Positions 26,527 through 36,451 of a stretch of DNA of 64,000 nucleotides are shown piece after piece. Positions within the stretch are counted from its first letter, which is position 1, and each line of letters starts with the position of its first letter. The translations under genes were made by a program, and so were the position numbers. Origin of the DNA: G963668605 sp963668605 (GTDB taxonomy: Bacteria; Acidobacteriota; Terriglobia; Bryobacterales; Bryobacteraceae); contig OY764903.1 of the NCBI GenBank assembly GCA_963668605.1, positions 6,820,001 through 6,884,000 of the forward strand, written 5' to 3'. The notes under the pieces were generated by a model. The model saw nothing but the letters and a program-made list of their open reading frames with translations. It did no database searches and was not told the origin of the DNA.

Positions 26527-29500
26527 ATGAGACAAGCAGCCAAATTCGTTTTCTTTCTAACTCTGATCGCATCGCTCGCTTTCGGGCAGGACTTTTACGC
26601 CTCGTTATCGGGCACAGTGACCGACCCATCCGGCGCCGCCATTCCGAGCGTCTCGGTAGCCGCCCGAAACATAGGCACCAACATCACCGTGCGCGCCGTC
26701 ACCGGCGCCGCCGGAAACTACCTCATCCCGCGGTTGACCACCGGCGAGTATGAACTCACCGCGGAGGCGCAGGGCTTCCGCAGTTACACGCGCCACGGCA
26801 TCCGCCTCTCCGTCGGAGATAACGCCGCGGTGGACATCCCCATGCAGATCGGCGACGCCACCCAGTCGGTCAGCGTCACCGCCGAACTCGCCACAGTGGA
26901 GGCTAACCAGTCCGTCATGGGGCTGGTCTCCGACGAGAAGGTTGTCTCCGAAGTCCCCTTGCAGGGCCGCCAGGTATTCGAACTCCTGCTCTACTCGGCC
27001 GGAGTTCTCTTCACGTCCACCGCCGCGCTGAATCCTAAGAATACGCTGTGGGAAGCGAACGGCGACTACAGCATCAACGGCAGCCGCCCAGGCACCAACG
27101 CCTTCCTGGTGGACGGCAGGGCCAGCGGAGCGCGCGGTACCCCGAACGGCTCCCCTTTGGTAGACGCGGTGGAAGAGTTCAAGGTCTCCAGCCCGGTTTC
27201 GGACGCCTCTCTCGGTCTCAGCGGCGGTGGCGTGGTGAGCTTGAAAATGAAGTCGGGCACCAATGAAGTCCACGGCTCGCTCAGCGAGTTTCTGCAAAAC
27301 GTGAAGATGGATGCCAATGTCACGCAAACCAACCGCGCACTGGCGCTGTCACCCTTCCTGAAGAACCAGAACACTCAAAACTCTTTCGCCGCCCGAGTCA
27401 GTGGTCCCATCGTCAAGAATCGGTTTTTCTACACCGGCCACTACCAGGGCACCCGCATGCGTCAGAGCCGCCCCGCCACGATCACCATGCCCACCTTGGA
27501 ACAGCGGGCGGGCGACTTCAATAAAACGTTCAACTCAGCGGGCAAACCCATCCTGATGTACGATCCGCTCACCACGGTACAGACCGGAAACACGTTCACA
27601 CGCTCGCCGTTCGCCGGAAACGTCATCCCCGCCTCCCGTATCGCGACGCCATCGCGCAACATCCTCGCGTTTCTGCCTGAGCCCAACCTCGTTACCGATC
27701 CCGTGACCAACATCAGTAACTACGCCTCGGTTCCCAACTCACGCTGGATCAACCCTAACGAATACTTTGTCAAGACCGACTTCTTCTGGAACGAGCGCCA
27801 CCGCACCAGCGCCAGCAATACCTATTCCTGGGCGTCCAACAACCAACCGGCCGGCAATGGCCTTCCGCGCGGTAATCCGCTCCGAAACATCGGCGCTCAG
27901 ACCCGGACCCGCTATGGTGCAACCCTCGACCACGTCTGGATCCCGGCCGCCGATTTCACGGTGAACGCCCGCATCGGGTGGGACCGTTTCGTCGAAACCA
28001 ACAACGCCATTTACCAGCAGGATTTCGATGGCTCCAAGCTCGGCTTTACGGGCCGGATTGGCTCCAGCCCGGTGAACCGCTTTCCGGTGCTGTCGCTCCA
28101 GGACTACGCTGGTTGGGGCCGCGCCGATAGAGCATTCAGCCCCGACGACCAGTACACCGCCGTCGTCGATGCATCCAAGAAGGTGGGACGCCACTACCTG
28201 AAGTTCGGCACCCGCATCGCGCAGTCCATTTTCAGTCGCGCCGATTATGGCGACTGGTACGGCAATTTCGCGTTCAATCGCGGATTCACGCAGCGCGATC
28301 CACAGCGGGCCGACACGGTTTCTGGTAACTCCGTCGCCTCGCTCCTGCTCGGCTATCCGGCCAACGGGTCCACAGACATCAACGCGCAGTCCACGTATTC
28401 GAACAAAGCCTTCGGCCTGTACTTCCAGAACGACTGGAAAGTGACGCGCCGTCTGACCATTAACGCCGGCCTGCGATGGGACGTGCAGACCGCTCCCACC
28501 GAACGCTTCAACCAGCAGATCTACGCCTTCGATCCCACCGTTACCTACCAACTCGGCCTGTCACCGGCCACAGGCGGCTTCGTGTACGCGGACAAGAGCC
28601 ACCGCCAGCCTTGGGACACGAAGTATCGCGATTTCCAGCCCCGCGCCGGCGCGGCCTTCCACATGATGAAGCGCTTGACTTTGCGCGGCGGCTACGGCAT
28701 CAGCTTCCTGCCGCTAAACGGGACGCTGGGCGGCGGCGGAATTCAGCAGGACGGCTTTTCCCGCAGCACCACGATGGTGGTCGCCCAAGGCGCAGGCGCA
28801 AAACTCTACACACCTGGTGAACCAGGCATGGGCACGTTCGCGAACCCGTTCCCGAACGGCATCTTGGATCCACTGGGCTCCGCTTTAGGATCAAAAACCA
28901 TGGTCGGGCAGTCGGTCTCTTACACCACTCGCAATTTTCAAATCGGCCGGGTCCATCAGTTGTTCTTCGGCTTTGGCTTGGACCTCCCCTGGAAAACCTC
29001 GGCCGAAGTGTCCTATGTCGGCACGCGCACGCGGAACCTCCGCGTCACGGTGAACGAGAACGCGATCCCGATCGAAGAGCAGCAAAAGGGCGCGCAGGAT
29101 CCCAATTACCTGAATCAGGCCCAACCCAATCCCTGGTATGGCGCGCCCGAACTGGTCGGAACCTCGCTCAACACCGTCACGCTCAGTAAGGGCAGAATGG
29201 TTCGCGCTTTCCCGCAATTCGTCAACGTTAACAACACCGGAGCTCCGATCGGAAGCACCTCCTACAACGGTCTCGAGATGAGAGTGCAGCGGCGGATGTC
29301 CACCGGCTTGATGGTTACTCTGAACTACACCTTCGCCAAGAACCTTCAGGCTCTGGACTATCGCGAAGACACACGGACCAATCCGCGCGGACTGGCGCCC
29401 TTCGACCGCACCCACAATCTGAATATCATCACGCTCTGGACTCTGCCCTTTGGCAAAGGCCAACGCATCGGCTCGAACTGGAACAGGAGCCTAAACCGCG

Positions 29501-29973
29501 TCTTGGGCGGATGGCAGGCCAACATGGTGTTCATCTACCAGAACGGGCTGACTCTGGCGATGCCGGGAGCGGTGGTGGTTAGCAATCCCGAACTCCCCGA
29601 AGGCCAGCAGACTCTCAATCGCTGGTTCAACACGTGCACCCAGATGTTGAATGGCACGCGCTCCAACTGCGCTTCGCCGGACGAGCAAATCGCCTGGCGC
29701 CAACCGACCCCCGGCGAGATCGTCGTCAACTCGGCTCGCATGCCCAATATTCGCACCCACTCGCTTCCGCAAATGAACGTCTCGATGTTCAAGAACTTCC
29801 AGATCCGCGAACGTGCGAGGCTGGAGTTCCGCGCCGAGTGGTTCAACGCCACCAACTCGCCGATCTACGGCCAGCCTGGAACCGGCTACACCAGCCCGTC
29901 GTTTGGCGTCGTCGTGCCCGACCAGACCAACCTGGCGCGCGTGGGACAAGTGGCCCTGCGGCTGATGTTCTGA
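26527..29973 (+). CDS. Oar-like TonB-dependent receptor
   Basis: 1148 aa from ATG 26527, where the signal peptide (RQAAKFVFFLTLIASLAFGQ) begins; the frame is open from 26473. N-domain LSGTVTDPSGAAIPSVSV; plug with EVPLQGRQVFELLLYSAG and FLVDGRASG; barrel from about residue 330 with the repeated family strand FGLYFQNDWKVTRRLTINAG near residue 635; C-terminal strand GQVALRLMF. Complete, without frame breaks. It serves as the reference for the missing part of the broken receptor at 201-2034. It follows an exported isomerase-like gene. Ligand unknown. Confidence 0.92.
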   Translation: MRQAAKFVFFLTLIASLAFGQDFYASLSGTVTDPSGAAIPSVSVAARNIGTNITVRAVTGAAGNYLIPRLTTGEYELTAEAQGFRSYTRHGIRLSVGDNAAVDIPMQIGDATQSVSVTAELATVEANQSVMGLVSDEKVVSEVPLQGRQVFELLLYSAGVLFTSTAALNPKNTLWEANGDYSINGSRPGTNAFLVDGRASGARGTPNGSPLVDAVEEFKVSSPVSDASLGLSGGGVVSLKMKSGTNEVHGSLSEFLQNVKMDANVTQTNRALALSPFLKNQNTQNSFAARVSGPIVKNRFFYTGHYQGTRMRQSRPATITMPTLEQRAGDFNKTFNSAGKPILMYDPLTTVQTGNTFTRSPFAGNVIPASRIATPSRNILAFLPEPNLVTDPVTNISNYASVPNSRWINPNEYFVKTDFFWNERHRTSASNTYSWASNNQPAGNGLPRGNPLRNIGAQTRTRYGATLDHVWIPAADFTVNARIGWDRFVETNNAIYQQDFDGSKLGFTGRIGSSPVNRFPVLSLQDYAGWGRADRAFSPDDQYTAVVDASKKVGRHYLKFGTRIAQSIFSRADYGDWYGNFAFNRGFTQRDPQRADTVSGNSVASLLLGYPANGSTDINAQSTYSNKAFGLYFQNDWKVTRRLTINAGLRWDVQTAPTERFNQQIYAFDPTVTYQLGLSPATGGFVYADKSHRQPWDTKYRDFQPRAGAAFHMMKRLTLRGGYGISFLPLNGTLGGGGIQQDGFSRSTTMVVAQGAGAKLYTPGEPGMGTFANPFPNGILDPLGSALGSKTMVGQSVSYTTRNFQIGRVHQLFFGFGLDLPWKTSAEVSYVGTRTRNLRVTVNENAIPIEEQQKGAQDPNYLNQAQPNPWYGAPELVGTSLNTVTLSKGRMVRAFPQFVNVNNTGAPIGSTSYNGLEMRVQRRMSTGLMVTLNYTFAKNLQALDYREDTRTNPRGLAPFDRTHNLNIITLWTLPFGKGQRIGSNWNRSLNRVLGGWQANMVFIYQNGLTLAMPGAVVVSNPELPEGQQTLNRWFNTCTQMLNGTRSNCASPDEQIAWRQPTPGEIVVNSARMPNIRTHSLPQMNVSMFKNFQIRERARLEFRAEWFNATNSPIYGQPGTGYTSPSFGVVVPDQTNLARVGQVALRLMF

Positions 29974-29988
29974 GATGGGGCGACCCGC

Positions 29989-30180
29989 TCAAGCCCAAAG
30001 TTGACGTCTGGCGATTTTCGCTCTTCTGTCAGGCTCGGCCGAGCGCGCGAGCCCGTATGGCCAAAATATGTATCGCACCGATTCTGTCCGAGACCGCGTA
30101 TGCTGTTCGTTCACCAGGCGCGGCAACCAATCGGTGCGGCCGTTGGCATACGTAACGGGCTTGGGGAACCAGCGCCTGCT
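29989..30180 (-). pseudogene. Open frame without start, possible remnant of a small gene
   Basis: A 64-codon minus-strand frame with coding-like composition (RRWFPKPVTYANGRTDWLPR, VRYIFWPYGLARSAEPDRR) and no start codon. It begins 4 bp after the stop of the 73-aa ORF at 30184-30405, and AAGGAG lies at the junction. No family recognised. Together with the two ORFs upstream it suggests a former row of tightly packed small genes, as in phages. Confidence 0.35.
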
Positions 30181-30183
30181 CCT

Positions 30184-30405
30184 TCAGATTGCGGCTCCGG
30201 TGCCGAGAGCAGCCTCGAGCCGTCCGGAGAGAGAATATCCGTCGGCACACGTCGGCAGCTTGTGTGCCACGATGAGCCCTTGTAACACTCCGTTGCATTG
30301 AGCCTGGAGTTCCGCCTGAATCGCGACCAAACGACGTTGGAGGCTTGCGAGCAGATCCTGCTCTTCGGGTGTGAGTTGATGGTCTACTACCTTGTTCGAA
30401 CTCAT
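30184..30405 (-). CDS. Small hypothetical protein (73 aa)
   Basis: ATG 30405 with GAAAGG about 8 bp upstream. The protein starts MSSNKVVDHQLTPEEQDLLA and is helical and charged (SLQRRLVAIQAELQAQ), ending in a short Gly-rich tail (GYSLSGRLEAALGTGAAI). No family recognised. It overlaps the end of the reading at 30405-30766 in another frame and shares its strand. Short, overlapping genes with helical products suggest a phage-derived segment, but no phage hallmark gene is present. Confidence 0.5.
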   Translation of the reverse strand: MSSNKVVDHQLTPEEQDLLASLQRRLVAIQAELQAQCNGVLQGLIVAHKLPTCADGYSLSGRLEAALGTGAAI

Positions 30406-30766
30406 CTTGTGCACCTTTCTGATTGGTCCGGGCGTCCGCCGGAATTAGAACCTGGGCCATCGCGGCTTGCTGCGCGGCCGCGGCTTCGGCGGGCTTGAGA
30501 CGCGCTTCCTCTTGCAGAGCAGCGCTGGCGGCCGTCATCAACGTCTGGATGATGTAGTCGCCAACTCCGGCGTACTTCGGCGCCGAAGCGTAGTTGATGT
30601 ACGGGTGTTCGTCCGGGTCCGTCATAGGCACGGATTCCATTTTGGTCTGTGTGGCGATGTACGCCGGGATGGCCGCCACGGCTTCGGCCGGAATCGTCCA
30701 GTTGTAGGACTCAGCGCCTTGCTGCGTCCATGTGATGTTGATGGGTTAGTAGATGGGTTCAGACAT
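30405..30766 (-). pseudogene. Small hypothetical gene broken by a nonsense codon
   Basis: ATG 30766 follows AAAGGAAA by 6 bp and reads MSEPIY then TAA. The same frame continues with well-behaved protein sequence: INITWTQQGAESYNWTIPAE, VAAIPAYIATQTKMESVP, DPDEHPYINYASAPKYAG, VGDYIIQTLMTAASAALQ and EAAAAQQAAMAQVLIPADAR. One base change (TAA from a sense codon such as TAC) would restore it. Its native stop is unclear because the frame then overlaps the 73-aa ORF. Function unknown. Translation could restart internally, for example at the Met of the TKMESVP segment. Confidence 0.5.
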
Positions 30767-31020
30767 AGTGATTTCCTTTATGCGATATCCGGCGGCGAAA
30801 CTGCGGATAATGGACTGGAAGTCCTCGGCTGGAATGTGCAAGACGGTTCACCTTGCTGTGGACTGGCACCACAGCGAAAGTCCGCCTCGCGGTCGTTCCA
30901 CTGTCGAGTGGCTGCTGGAGCGTGCGAGACACACTCCGCTGAAAACATACGCGAAGAATTCGAAAAGTGTAAACCGAGAAGGACGGTTGTGTTAACCAAT
31001 CTCGGGAAGCGTGGACGGAA

Positions 31021-33008
31021 CTAGCCCAACTTCCGCAGTTGCGCAGGAAAGTCCTTTCCCTGCAACGCGGAGGCGGCGAAGTCTACACTACAAGTCCGCG
31101 ATTTCGAGGCTGGTGGGGAGTTTCAGGCCGAGCCGCTGCAGGAGAATCGCCTGGTGTTCAGTAGGACGGCTGACACAGTGCTTGCGGAGTGCGATACCCG
31201 TGCGCGTCGGCAGCACAACGTCAACCAGCGAGATTTGCTGAAGCTCGGCGAACACCTTCCGCGCTTCGTCTCCCAGCCCCGCTTGGTGACAGAGCCGCCC
31301 CATCGTCTTCCACAGCACATAGGCGAGAAAGCAGACCAGGATGTGCGCCTGCACGCGATGCTCTTTCTGGTGCCAGATGGGCCGCATCACCAGGTCGCTC
31401 TTGTGCAGGCGAAACGCCGCCTCGGCCTCCGTCAATTGAATGTACGCGCGCCAAAGCTCTTCGCCCGTCCAGTCCGTCACGTTGCTGCGCAGCAAGTAGC
31501 AGCCCTCACTCAAGCGTGCCCAGTCGCGCCAGTCGCTGCGCTTACTCCACTGCAGACAGGCGCGTCCTTGAGCGTCCGGCGCGATCTCGACCTGAAACAA
31601 CCCGGCGGCGCGCGTGTTGCGTCCCAGCAACTTGCCGACCCGTTGTGCCACCACAAGCGGATTCTGCTTACGCTTCCGGCAACTCTCCACCAGCGTTTCC
31701 AGCTTCTGCTCGATGCGGCGTTCGAAGCGCTCATGCATGGCCTGTTCTTTCAACCGGCGTTGCGCGCTGCGGCAAAGGATGAACAGTTCGTCGCCGTCCG
31801 GCGCCGGGCATAGCTTTACTTCCAGGCCTTCGTGCACCTCGCGCCAATCGCTGGCCAGCAACTGCTGCTCGAACTTGCGCAGCATACCTTTGGCCGTGCC
31901 CAGAATGTAACGCCGTCCGCCTTGCTTGAGAAACTCCACGTTGTCGGCCGAGACCATCCCGCGATCCATCACCCAAATCCGGTTGGCCTTGCCATACTGC
32001 CGCTCCATCGCTTCGACGATCTCTTCCACCGTGGTCACGTCGCTGCGATTGCCCGCGAATATTTCATAACCCAACGGCATGCCGCCGCGGCTCACCACCA
32101 GCGCAATGTTGACTTGCTTACAGTCCGGCCTGTGATCGCGCGAGTAGCCGCGTTGTGCTTGCGGGTTGCCCGCCGCTTCGCCTTCGAAGTACGTACTGGT
32201 CACGTCGTACAAGAGCAGGTCGTAGTCGAGTTGGAACAGTTCGCCCAAGCGCTGCTTGAGGTGTTTCTCGAGCGCCTGCTTGTGCGGCAGCAACTGGTCC
32301 AGCGCGCGATAGAGCCGGTCATCGTTGACCTTCGCCGCTGGCACGCCGAGCAACTCGGCCAACGCACTGGCCTCATAACCGTGCTCGGCCAAGTGCAACT
32401 CGCTGGAGCAGTCCAGCAGCCGGCCCAGCACCAACACCAGCGTCATCACCGCCCATGGCACGTCCTCGCGACCCGCCGGCAGCAGCCCTTCCAGAAGTTC
32501 CTGCAGCCCCAACGCGCGCAGCAGCGTCAGGCCCAGCCAACAGCCGCCGAACTGACGGCTGCGCTCGACCCGCACCCCTTTCAGGTCCACTTCGACATAC
32601 TCGGGGACGGCCTCCTGAAACAGCTCGGTCTGCCAGGTCGGGCTCCGGCCCCGGGCGCACTGCCGAACACCGAGCCGGCCGCGCTCGTCGAGTTCGCCGA
32701 GGTAGGCCACCACGCGCTGCCGCGGCCCGCGCGCCGTGCGGTAACTCTCCACCAGCGCCCAATAGGCGTGCCGCTTGCCATCTTTGCGCCGGTAGCAACG
32801 CCGCAGGTACATACAGCAATCCTACGGATCTGGGGCGCGTTTTCAAGTGGGTTGGTCTACACTACAGCGCACTTTCACGACGGGGAGAGAAAATCCGACA
32901 GACGCGATGATGAAAACAAAAGACCACCGTCCTGTTCTGGAGATCCAACCGCCTTCGAGTAGGCTGAAAAAAGTTACGGTGCCTCTCGAACTGCGGAAGT
33001 TGGGTTAG
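31021..33008 (-). mobile_element. IS1634-type insertion sequence, apparently complete
   Basis: 1988 bp bounded by 20-bp inverted repeats: CTAGCCCAACTTCCGCAGTT (31021-31040) and, reading inward from 33008, CTAACCCAACTTCCGCAGTT; one mismatch. It encloses one long transposase gene on the minus strand. An 11-bp direct repeat GTCTACACTAC occurs just after the transposase stop (about 31080) and again before the gene (about 32865), possibly subterminal transposase sites. No clear target duplication was seen in the flanks. Confidence 0.85.
31088..32812 (-). CDS. IS1634-family transposase
   Basis: 574 aa, full length for the family. The N-terminal part YRTARGPRQRVVAYLGELDE is typical. The catalytic acidic residues are visible in order: Asp in LLLYDVTSTYFEGE, Asp in IWVMDRGMVSADN and Glu in YIQLTEAEAAFRLHKSDL, the last followed by the family HRVQAHILVCFLAYVLWKTM segment. 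The gene is not interrupted and the surrounding inverted repeats are intact, so the element may still move. It separates the small ORFs at 30.0-30.8 kb from the GH51 gene. Confidence 0.93.
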   Translation of the reverse strand: MYLRRCYRRKDGKRHAYWALVESYRTARGPRQRVVAYLGELDERGRLGVRQCARGRSPTWQTELFQEAVPEYVEVDLKGVRVERSRQFGGCWLGLTLLRALGLQELLEGLLPAGREDVPWAVMTLVLVLGRLLDCSSELHLAEHGYEASALAELLGVPAAKVNDDRLYRALDQLLPHKQALEKHLKQRLGELFQLDYDLLLYDVTSTYFEGEAAGNPQAQRGYSRDHRPDCKQVNIALVVSRGGMPLGYEIFAGNRSDVTTVEEIVEAMERQYGKANRIWVMDRGMVSADNVEFLKQGGRRYILGTAKGMLRKFEQQLLASDWREVHEGLEVKLCPAPDGDELFILCRSAQRRLKEQAMHERFERRIEQKLETLVESCRKRKQNPLVVAQRVGKLLGRNTRAAGLFQVEIAPDAQGRACLQWSKRSDWRDWARLSEGCYLLRSNVTDWTGEELWRAYIQLTEAEAAFRLHKSDLVMRPIWHQKEHRVQAHILVCFLAYVLWKTMGRLCHQAGLGDEARKVFAELQQISLVDVVLPTRTGIALRKHCVSRPTEHQAILLQRLGLKLPTSLEIADL

Positions 33009-33065
33009 CTCGAAAATCTCTGCGTGCAATCGGACATTCGGATATCTCATCTCCTGCTCCATCGA

Positions 33066-34610
33066 TTATGCCGGCCGTACGTCCAACTCGACGACCGATA
33101 CCGAACCAGCCGGGAAGCGCCATTTCGGCGCAGGTCCCGGCGGGAGCGCGACCTCGCGCGGCTTGAACACGTCCGGCTGATCCTGGCTGACGTACTGCCG
33201 CGGATCCTCCGGCGCGATCTCATGCACGCGGCCGCCGCCGATCTTCATTCCGGCGACTGCGAATGTGGTTTCGACGGACTGTTTGTACTCCAGATTCGCG
33301 ACGTGCAGGTAGACCTTTTCGGCCGTCCTGCTGGCCGCGACGTCGAGGCTGGAAGGCGCGGTCTTTATGTCCACGCCCTGCGTTCCGTTGTACCTCTTGA
33401 ACAGTCGCGCAATCGAGCCGACCGGCATCAGATAGCTCACGCCGCGCGGCGTTTGTAGCATCACTGCGTTCACGGTCCAGCGGTTGCCTTGGAAGTCCGC
33501 GCCAGTAGCAATCTTCACGCGGGCGCCATGCCGCTGGTAGATATTCAGAGACCGGGCGTGGTAAACCGCCGACAGCCACTCGTACAGAATCGGATTGGCG
33601 TTGTGGGGAGTCAGGCCAAGGTGCCCCTCTGTGATGGCAATCCCGGCTTTCGACGATTGCGCGGCGATCACGCCCTCCAGTTCCGATACCCGGGCTTCGA
33701 TCCGATTGGTCAGCTCGATGAGTTCTTGCCAGGCGCGCTCCGGATCCTTCTGGTAACGCAACCCCTTGAGCACCGTGTCCGGGCGCTTTGGGCTCTGGCC
33801 CATCAAATGGATTGCCACCATATCCAGGTATTCACCGGCCCGCCTCAGCAATTCACCAGCCCAGAGATCCTTGGCTCCCCGGCCCCGATCGCCCCAGCCG
33901 ATGAGCTTTATAGAGGGATCGCGCCTCTTCATCGCCTTCGCAAAGTCAATGGTTGCGGCGATGGATTCGTCTCGTGTGAAGGTTCGGGTGCCGTACGAGG
34001 TCTCGTTGCCGAGCTGCCAGAGTTTCAGATTGTATGGTTCCGCGACGCCGTTCTGCTTGCGTTCCTTGCTGTCGGGATCGTTGGCATAGGAGACCCAGTC
34101 GGCGGCCTCGCGGGCGTCGCCGGTGCGATCGCCCTCGGGGGTGGTGCGGAATTGCTTCTCCCCGTCGCCAAGGAAGTTGACGCAGTAGAAGGGTTCTGCG
34201 CCGACGCGCCGGCACAGATCGACGAATTCGTGCGTACCGACGCGGTTCGATTCCTTTCCGCCCCAGAAGTAGTTACGGATCCAGGGCCGCTTGTTGGCCG
34301 GCCCCACTCCTTCACGCCATTTATAGTGCCGGCTGTAGAGGCCGCCGAAGCGTAGCGCCCCGGGCGCGAGATCCTTCACCGTCTCAACGAAATCATTCCG
34401 CCAGTCGTCACGGTCGTAATCCCACGCCGCTTCGACCGTGCTGTCGGTCGCGCCGAGCGGCTCCATAAACTGCATGTAGAGCCATGGCGAGATGTCGAAC
34501 CGGGGCTGGGGATCTATTACCAGAGAGGATGGGGATTGGGCGGCAGTTGGCAATGCGAAGACGGCGGCACTACACAGCAAATCCCGTCTATTGATTCCGT
34601 TGTCTATCAT
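33066..34610 (-). CDS. Tat-secreted alpha-L-arabinofuranosidase, GH51-like
   Basis: 514 aa, start supported by AAGGAA 5 bp upstream. MIDNGINRRDLLCSAAVFA is a twin-arginine signal. The clan GH-A barrel shows the acid/base Glu203 in LWQLGNE and the probable nucleophile Glu328 in GIAITEGH. The C-terminal beta-sandwich (SLDVAASRTAEKVYLHVANL, SVSVVELDV) is as in GH51 enzymes. It would release terminal arabinofuranose from a side chain outside the cytoplasm. It starts 27 bp after the stop of a sulfatase gene on the same strand and is probably co-transcribed with it. GH51 is the best match; another clan-A family is possible. Confidence 0.82.
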   Translation of the reverse strand: MIDNGINRRDLLCSAAVFALPTAAQSPSSLVIDPQPRFDISPWLYMQFMEPLGATDSTVEAAWDYDRDDWRNDFVETVKDLAPGALRFGGLYSRHYKWREGVGPANKRPWIRNYFWGGKESNRVGTHEFVDLCRRVGAEPFYCVNFLGDGEKQFRTTPEGDRTGDAREAADWVSYANDPDSKERKQNGVAEPYNLKLWQLGNETSYGTRTFTRDESIAATIDFAKAMKRRDPSIKLIGWGDRGRGAKDLWAGELLRRAGEYLDMVAIHLMGQSPKRPDTVLKGLRYQKDPERAWQELIELTNRIEARVSELEGVIAAQSSKAGIAITEGHLGLTPHNANPILYEWLSAVYHARSLNIYQRHGARVKIATGADFQGNRWTVNAVMLQTPRGVSYLMPVGSIARLFKRYNGTQGVDIKTAPSSLDVAASRTAEKVYLHVANLEYKQSVETTFAVAGMKIGGGRVHEIAPEDPRQYVSQDQPDVFKPREVALPPGPAPKWRFPAGSVSVVELDVRPA

Positions 34611-34637
34611 TCTAATTCCTTGAACTCCCAGCAGGCC

Positions 34638-36209
34638 CTAGGATCCGGCATACCAGCCGCGCGGGGCGCGCTTCGGCTGGTATTTTGCGAGCGGCAGGTC
34701 GTCTTGTGTGCGGATCGTCCACTGGAGCAACCCGGCGAGAAGCCGCCGCTCGATACTCGCGATTTCCGGAGTTCCATACAGGTTCTTCAACTCGTACGGA
34801 TCGCGCGCGAGGTTGTAGATCTCGCCATTGCCCATCATGTCGAACACCAGCTTCCAGTCGCCCATGCGCACCATTTTCGTGGTTCCGCTCTGGGTAACAG
34901 GGTTCAGTGAATCGTACGTCGGTTTCCCACCGGGAGGCCCAGGACTGCGGCCCCACTTCGGGTCGATGGCATCGCCCGGTCCGTAGGATAGTCCGCCAAA
35001 ACCGGCTTCGCAGTAAATGCTTTCAAATTCGCCTCGCGGGTAGTCCTTGCCCTGCAATAGGGGCCAGAGGCTGCGGCCCTGCGCACCAAATGGGATGTTA
35101 GCGCCCATCGCCTCACATAGCGTGGGGAACACATCGGCGATCGAAACAAACGCTGGATGTTTCGTCTGAGGCCGAATATTCCATCCCGACCAGACCATGG
35201 GAATGCGCGCCAGCACTTCCGGCATATCGACGCCCTTCCGCTCCAAACCGTAGTCGCAGAAGAAGTCGCCGTGGTCGGCGAGATACAGCACGATGGTGTT
35301 GCGCGCCTTCGCCGACGATTCGAGATGCGCCAGCAGTCGCGCAACTTGGTCGTCGATGAGGCGCAGCATCCCCAGATAGTTCGATCGAGTGCGGCGCCAG
35401 TTGGCCTGGTACTCGGGATAAGTGCTGCGTTCGAGCTGCTCAAGCCACTGCCAGCGGAAGCTCTGCGACCGGAGCGCCTCGGGCCCTGCACCGCGGAGCG
35501 GTACTTCTTCGGGCGGAAACATATCGAAATAGGGCTTGGGAACCTGGTAAGGATTATGTGGTTCCGGGAAGCTGACCCACAGCGCAAAGGGCTGATCGGC
35601 CGCACTTTCCATGAATTCGATTGCGTTCGAAACGATGCGATGAGGGAATTGCGCCTCTAGCGGAAAAGGCGTCGGCCGATCGCCGGTTGCGGAGTCCTGG
35701 AGTTCCATCCATTTCTGGAAATCGACGTACTCTTTCGGAGGCCGCTCCGGCAGCCATCCGGCAGTGTGGCCAAAAGGCCTCAAGAAGTCGACGCGGGCTT
35801 TAGTGAGGTGGCTGTGGTTCTTGCCACTGAGGCCGGTCCGGTAACCGAGTTCCTTGGCGACATGGAACAGGTCCTTCTCGAAATAGGCGGACTGCGCGGC
35901 GCTGTTCTGCCGCACACGGTGTGCGTGAGGCCAGCGGCCGGTGAGCATGCTGACACGCGCGGGCACGCACAGCGGAGAGGTCGTGTAGGCGCGATCGAAT
36001 GAGACGCCCCGAGCGGCCATGCGGTCGAGCGCCGGCATGGTGTCGAACGGAAATCCGCCTGCTCGTGTCAGGCCCGCGCGATGCTGGTCCGCCATGATGA
36101 TGAGGACGTTCGGACGCTCGCCCCCTTGCGGTGGCGCAAGACTCTGGGCTCCGGCCGCGAGCGCGGTCCCAGGCAACAGTCTTAGGATGTCTCGGCGTTG
36201 TGGGTTCAT
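34638..36209 (-). CDS. Tat-secreted sulfatase (S1 type)
   Basis: 523 aa from ATG 36209, which opens a twin-arginine signal (MNPQRRDILRLLPGTALAAG). The frame is open a further 110 codons upstream, but that part has no sensible sequence in this frame. Active-site motif CVPARVSMLTG with Cys81; first metal site IIMADQHR; YLADHGDFFCDYGL at the second metal site; C-terminal DWKLVFDMMGNGEIYNL, the usual four-strand end domain. Pairs with the GH51 gene 27 bp downstream. Removing sulfate before or after arabinose cleavage is a reasonable shared role (inference). Confidence 0.92.
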   Translation of the reverse strand: MNPQRRDILRLLPGTALAAGAQSLAPPQGGERPNVLIIMADQHRAGLTRAGGFPFDTMPALDRMAARGVSFDRAYTTSPLCVPARVSMLTGRWPHAHRVRQNSAAQSAYFEKDLFHVAKELGYRTGLSGKNHSHLTKARVDFLRPFGHTAGWLPERPPKEYVDFQKWMELQDSATGDRPTPFPLEAQFPHRIVSNAIEFMESAADQPFALWVSFPEPHNPYQVPKPYFDMFPPEEVPLRGAGPEALRSQSFRWQWLEQLERSTYPEYQANWRRTRSNYLGMLRLIDDQVARLLAHLESSAKARNTIVLYLADHGDFFCDYGLERKGVDMPEVLARIPMVWSGWNIRPQTKHPAFVSIADVFPTLCEAMGANIPFGAQGRSLWPLLQGKDYPRGEFESIYCEAGFGGLSYGPGDAIDPKWGRSPGPPGGKPTYDSLNPVTQSGTTKMVRMGDWKLVFDMMGNGEIYNLARDPYELKNLYGTPEIASIERRLLAGLLQWTIRTQDDLPLAKYQPKRAPRGWYAGS

Positions 36210-36451
36210 CTGATTTTGTTGTTGCCCGCCGCGTGCGGGACGCAGGATTCGAGGGAAGCGCGCTGAGCAGCGTTTTTGCATTCCTTTGCGGGCTGACCTG
36301 GATGCTGGGTGGTATGCTCCGCCAAATAAACCAACATCTGACGCAGCATCTCGGACCCGCTCAACGCGGTACTTTCGAGGACCCTCTTGACCGCCTCGCC
36401 GTGCCCTTGATCGCACGGCTCGATCTCTCGCGGCGCAGGTCCCTGCATTGC
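36206..36451 (-). pseudogene. Remnant of a regulator N-terminal domain
   Basis: The frame reads REIEPCDQGHGEAVKRVLES and then ALSGSEMLRQMLVYLAEHT. This resembles the N-terminal helical domain of acidobacterial regulatory and adenylate-cyclase-like proteins, in which a conserved VLxS...SexLrxlLxYLvExt pattern is followed by KEY.I. Here it decays after AKECKNAAQ and ends at the sulfatase start. No Shine-Dalgarno sequence. Recognition rests on memory of the pattern, so confidence is low. Confidence 0.35.

Noticed and set aside
31832..32962. 376-aa plus-strand frame opposite the IS1634 transposase
   Set aside because: Antisense shadow; it runs over the transposase and past its start with no recognisable domain.
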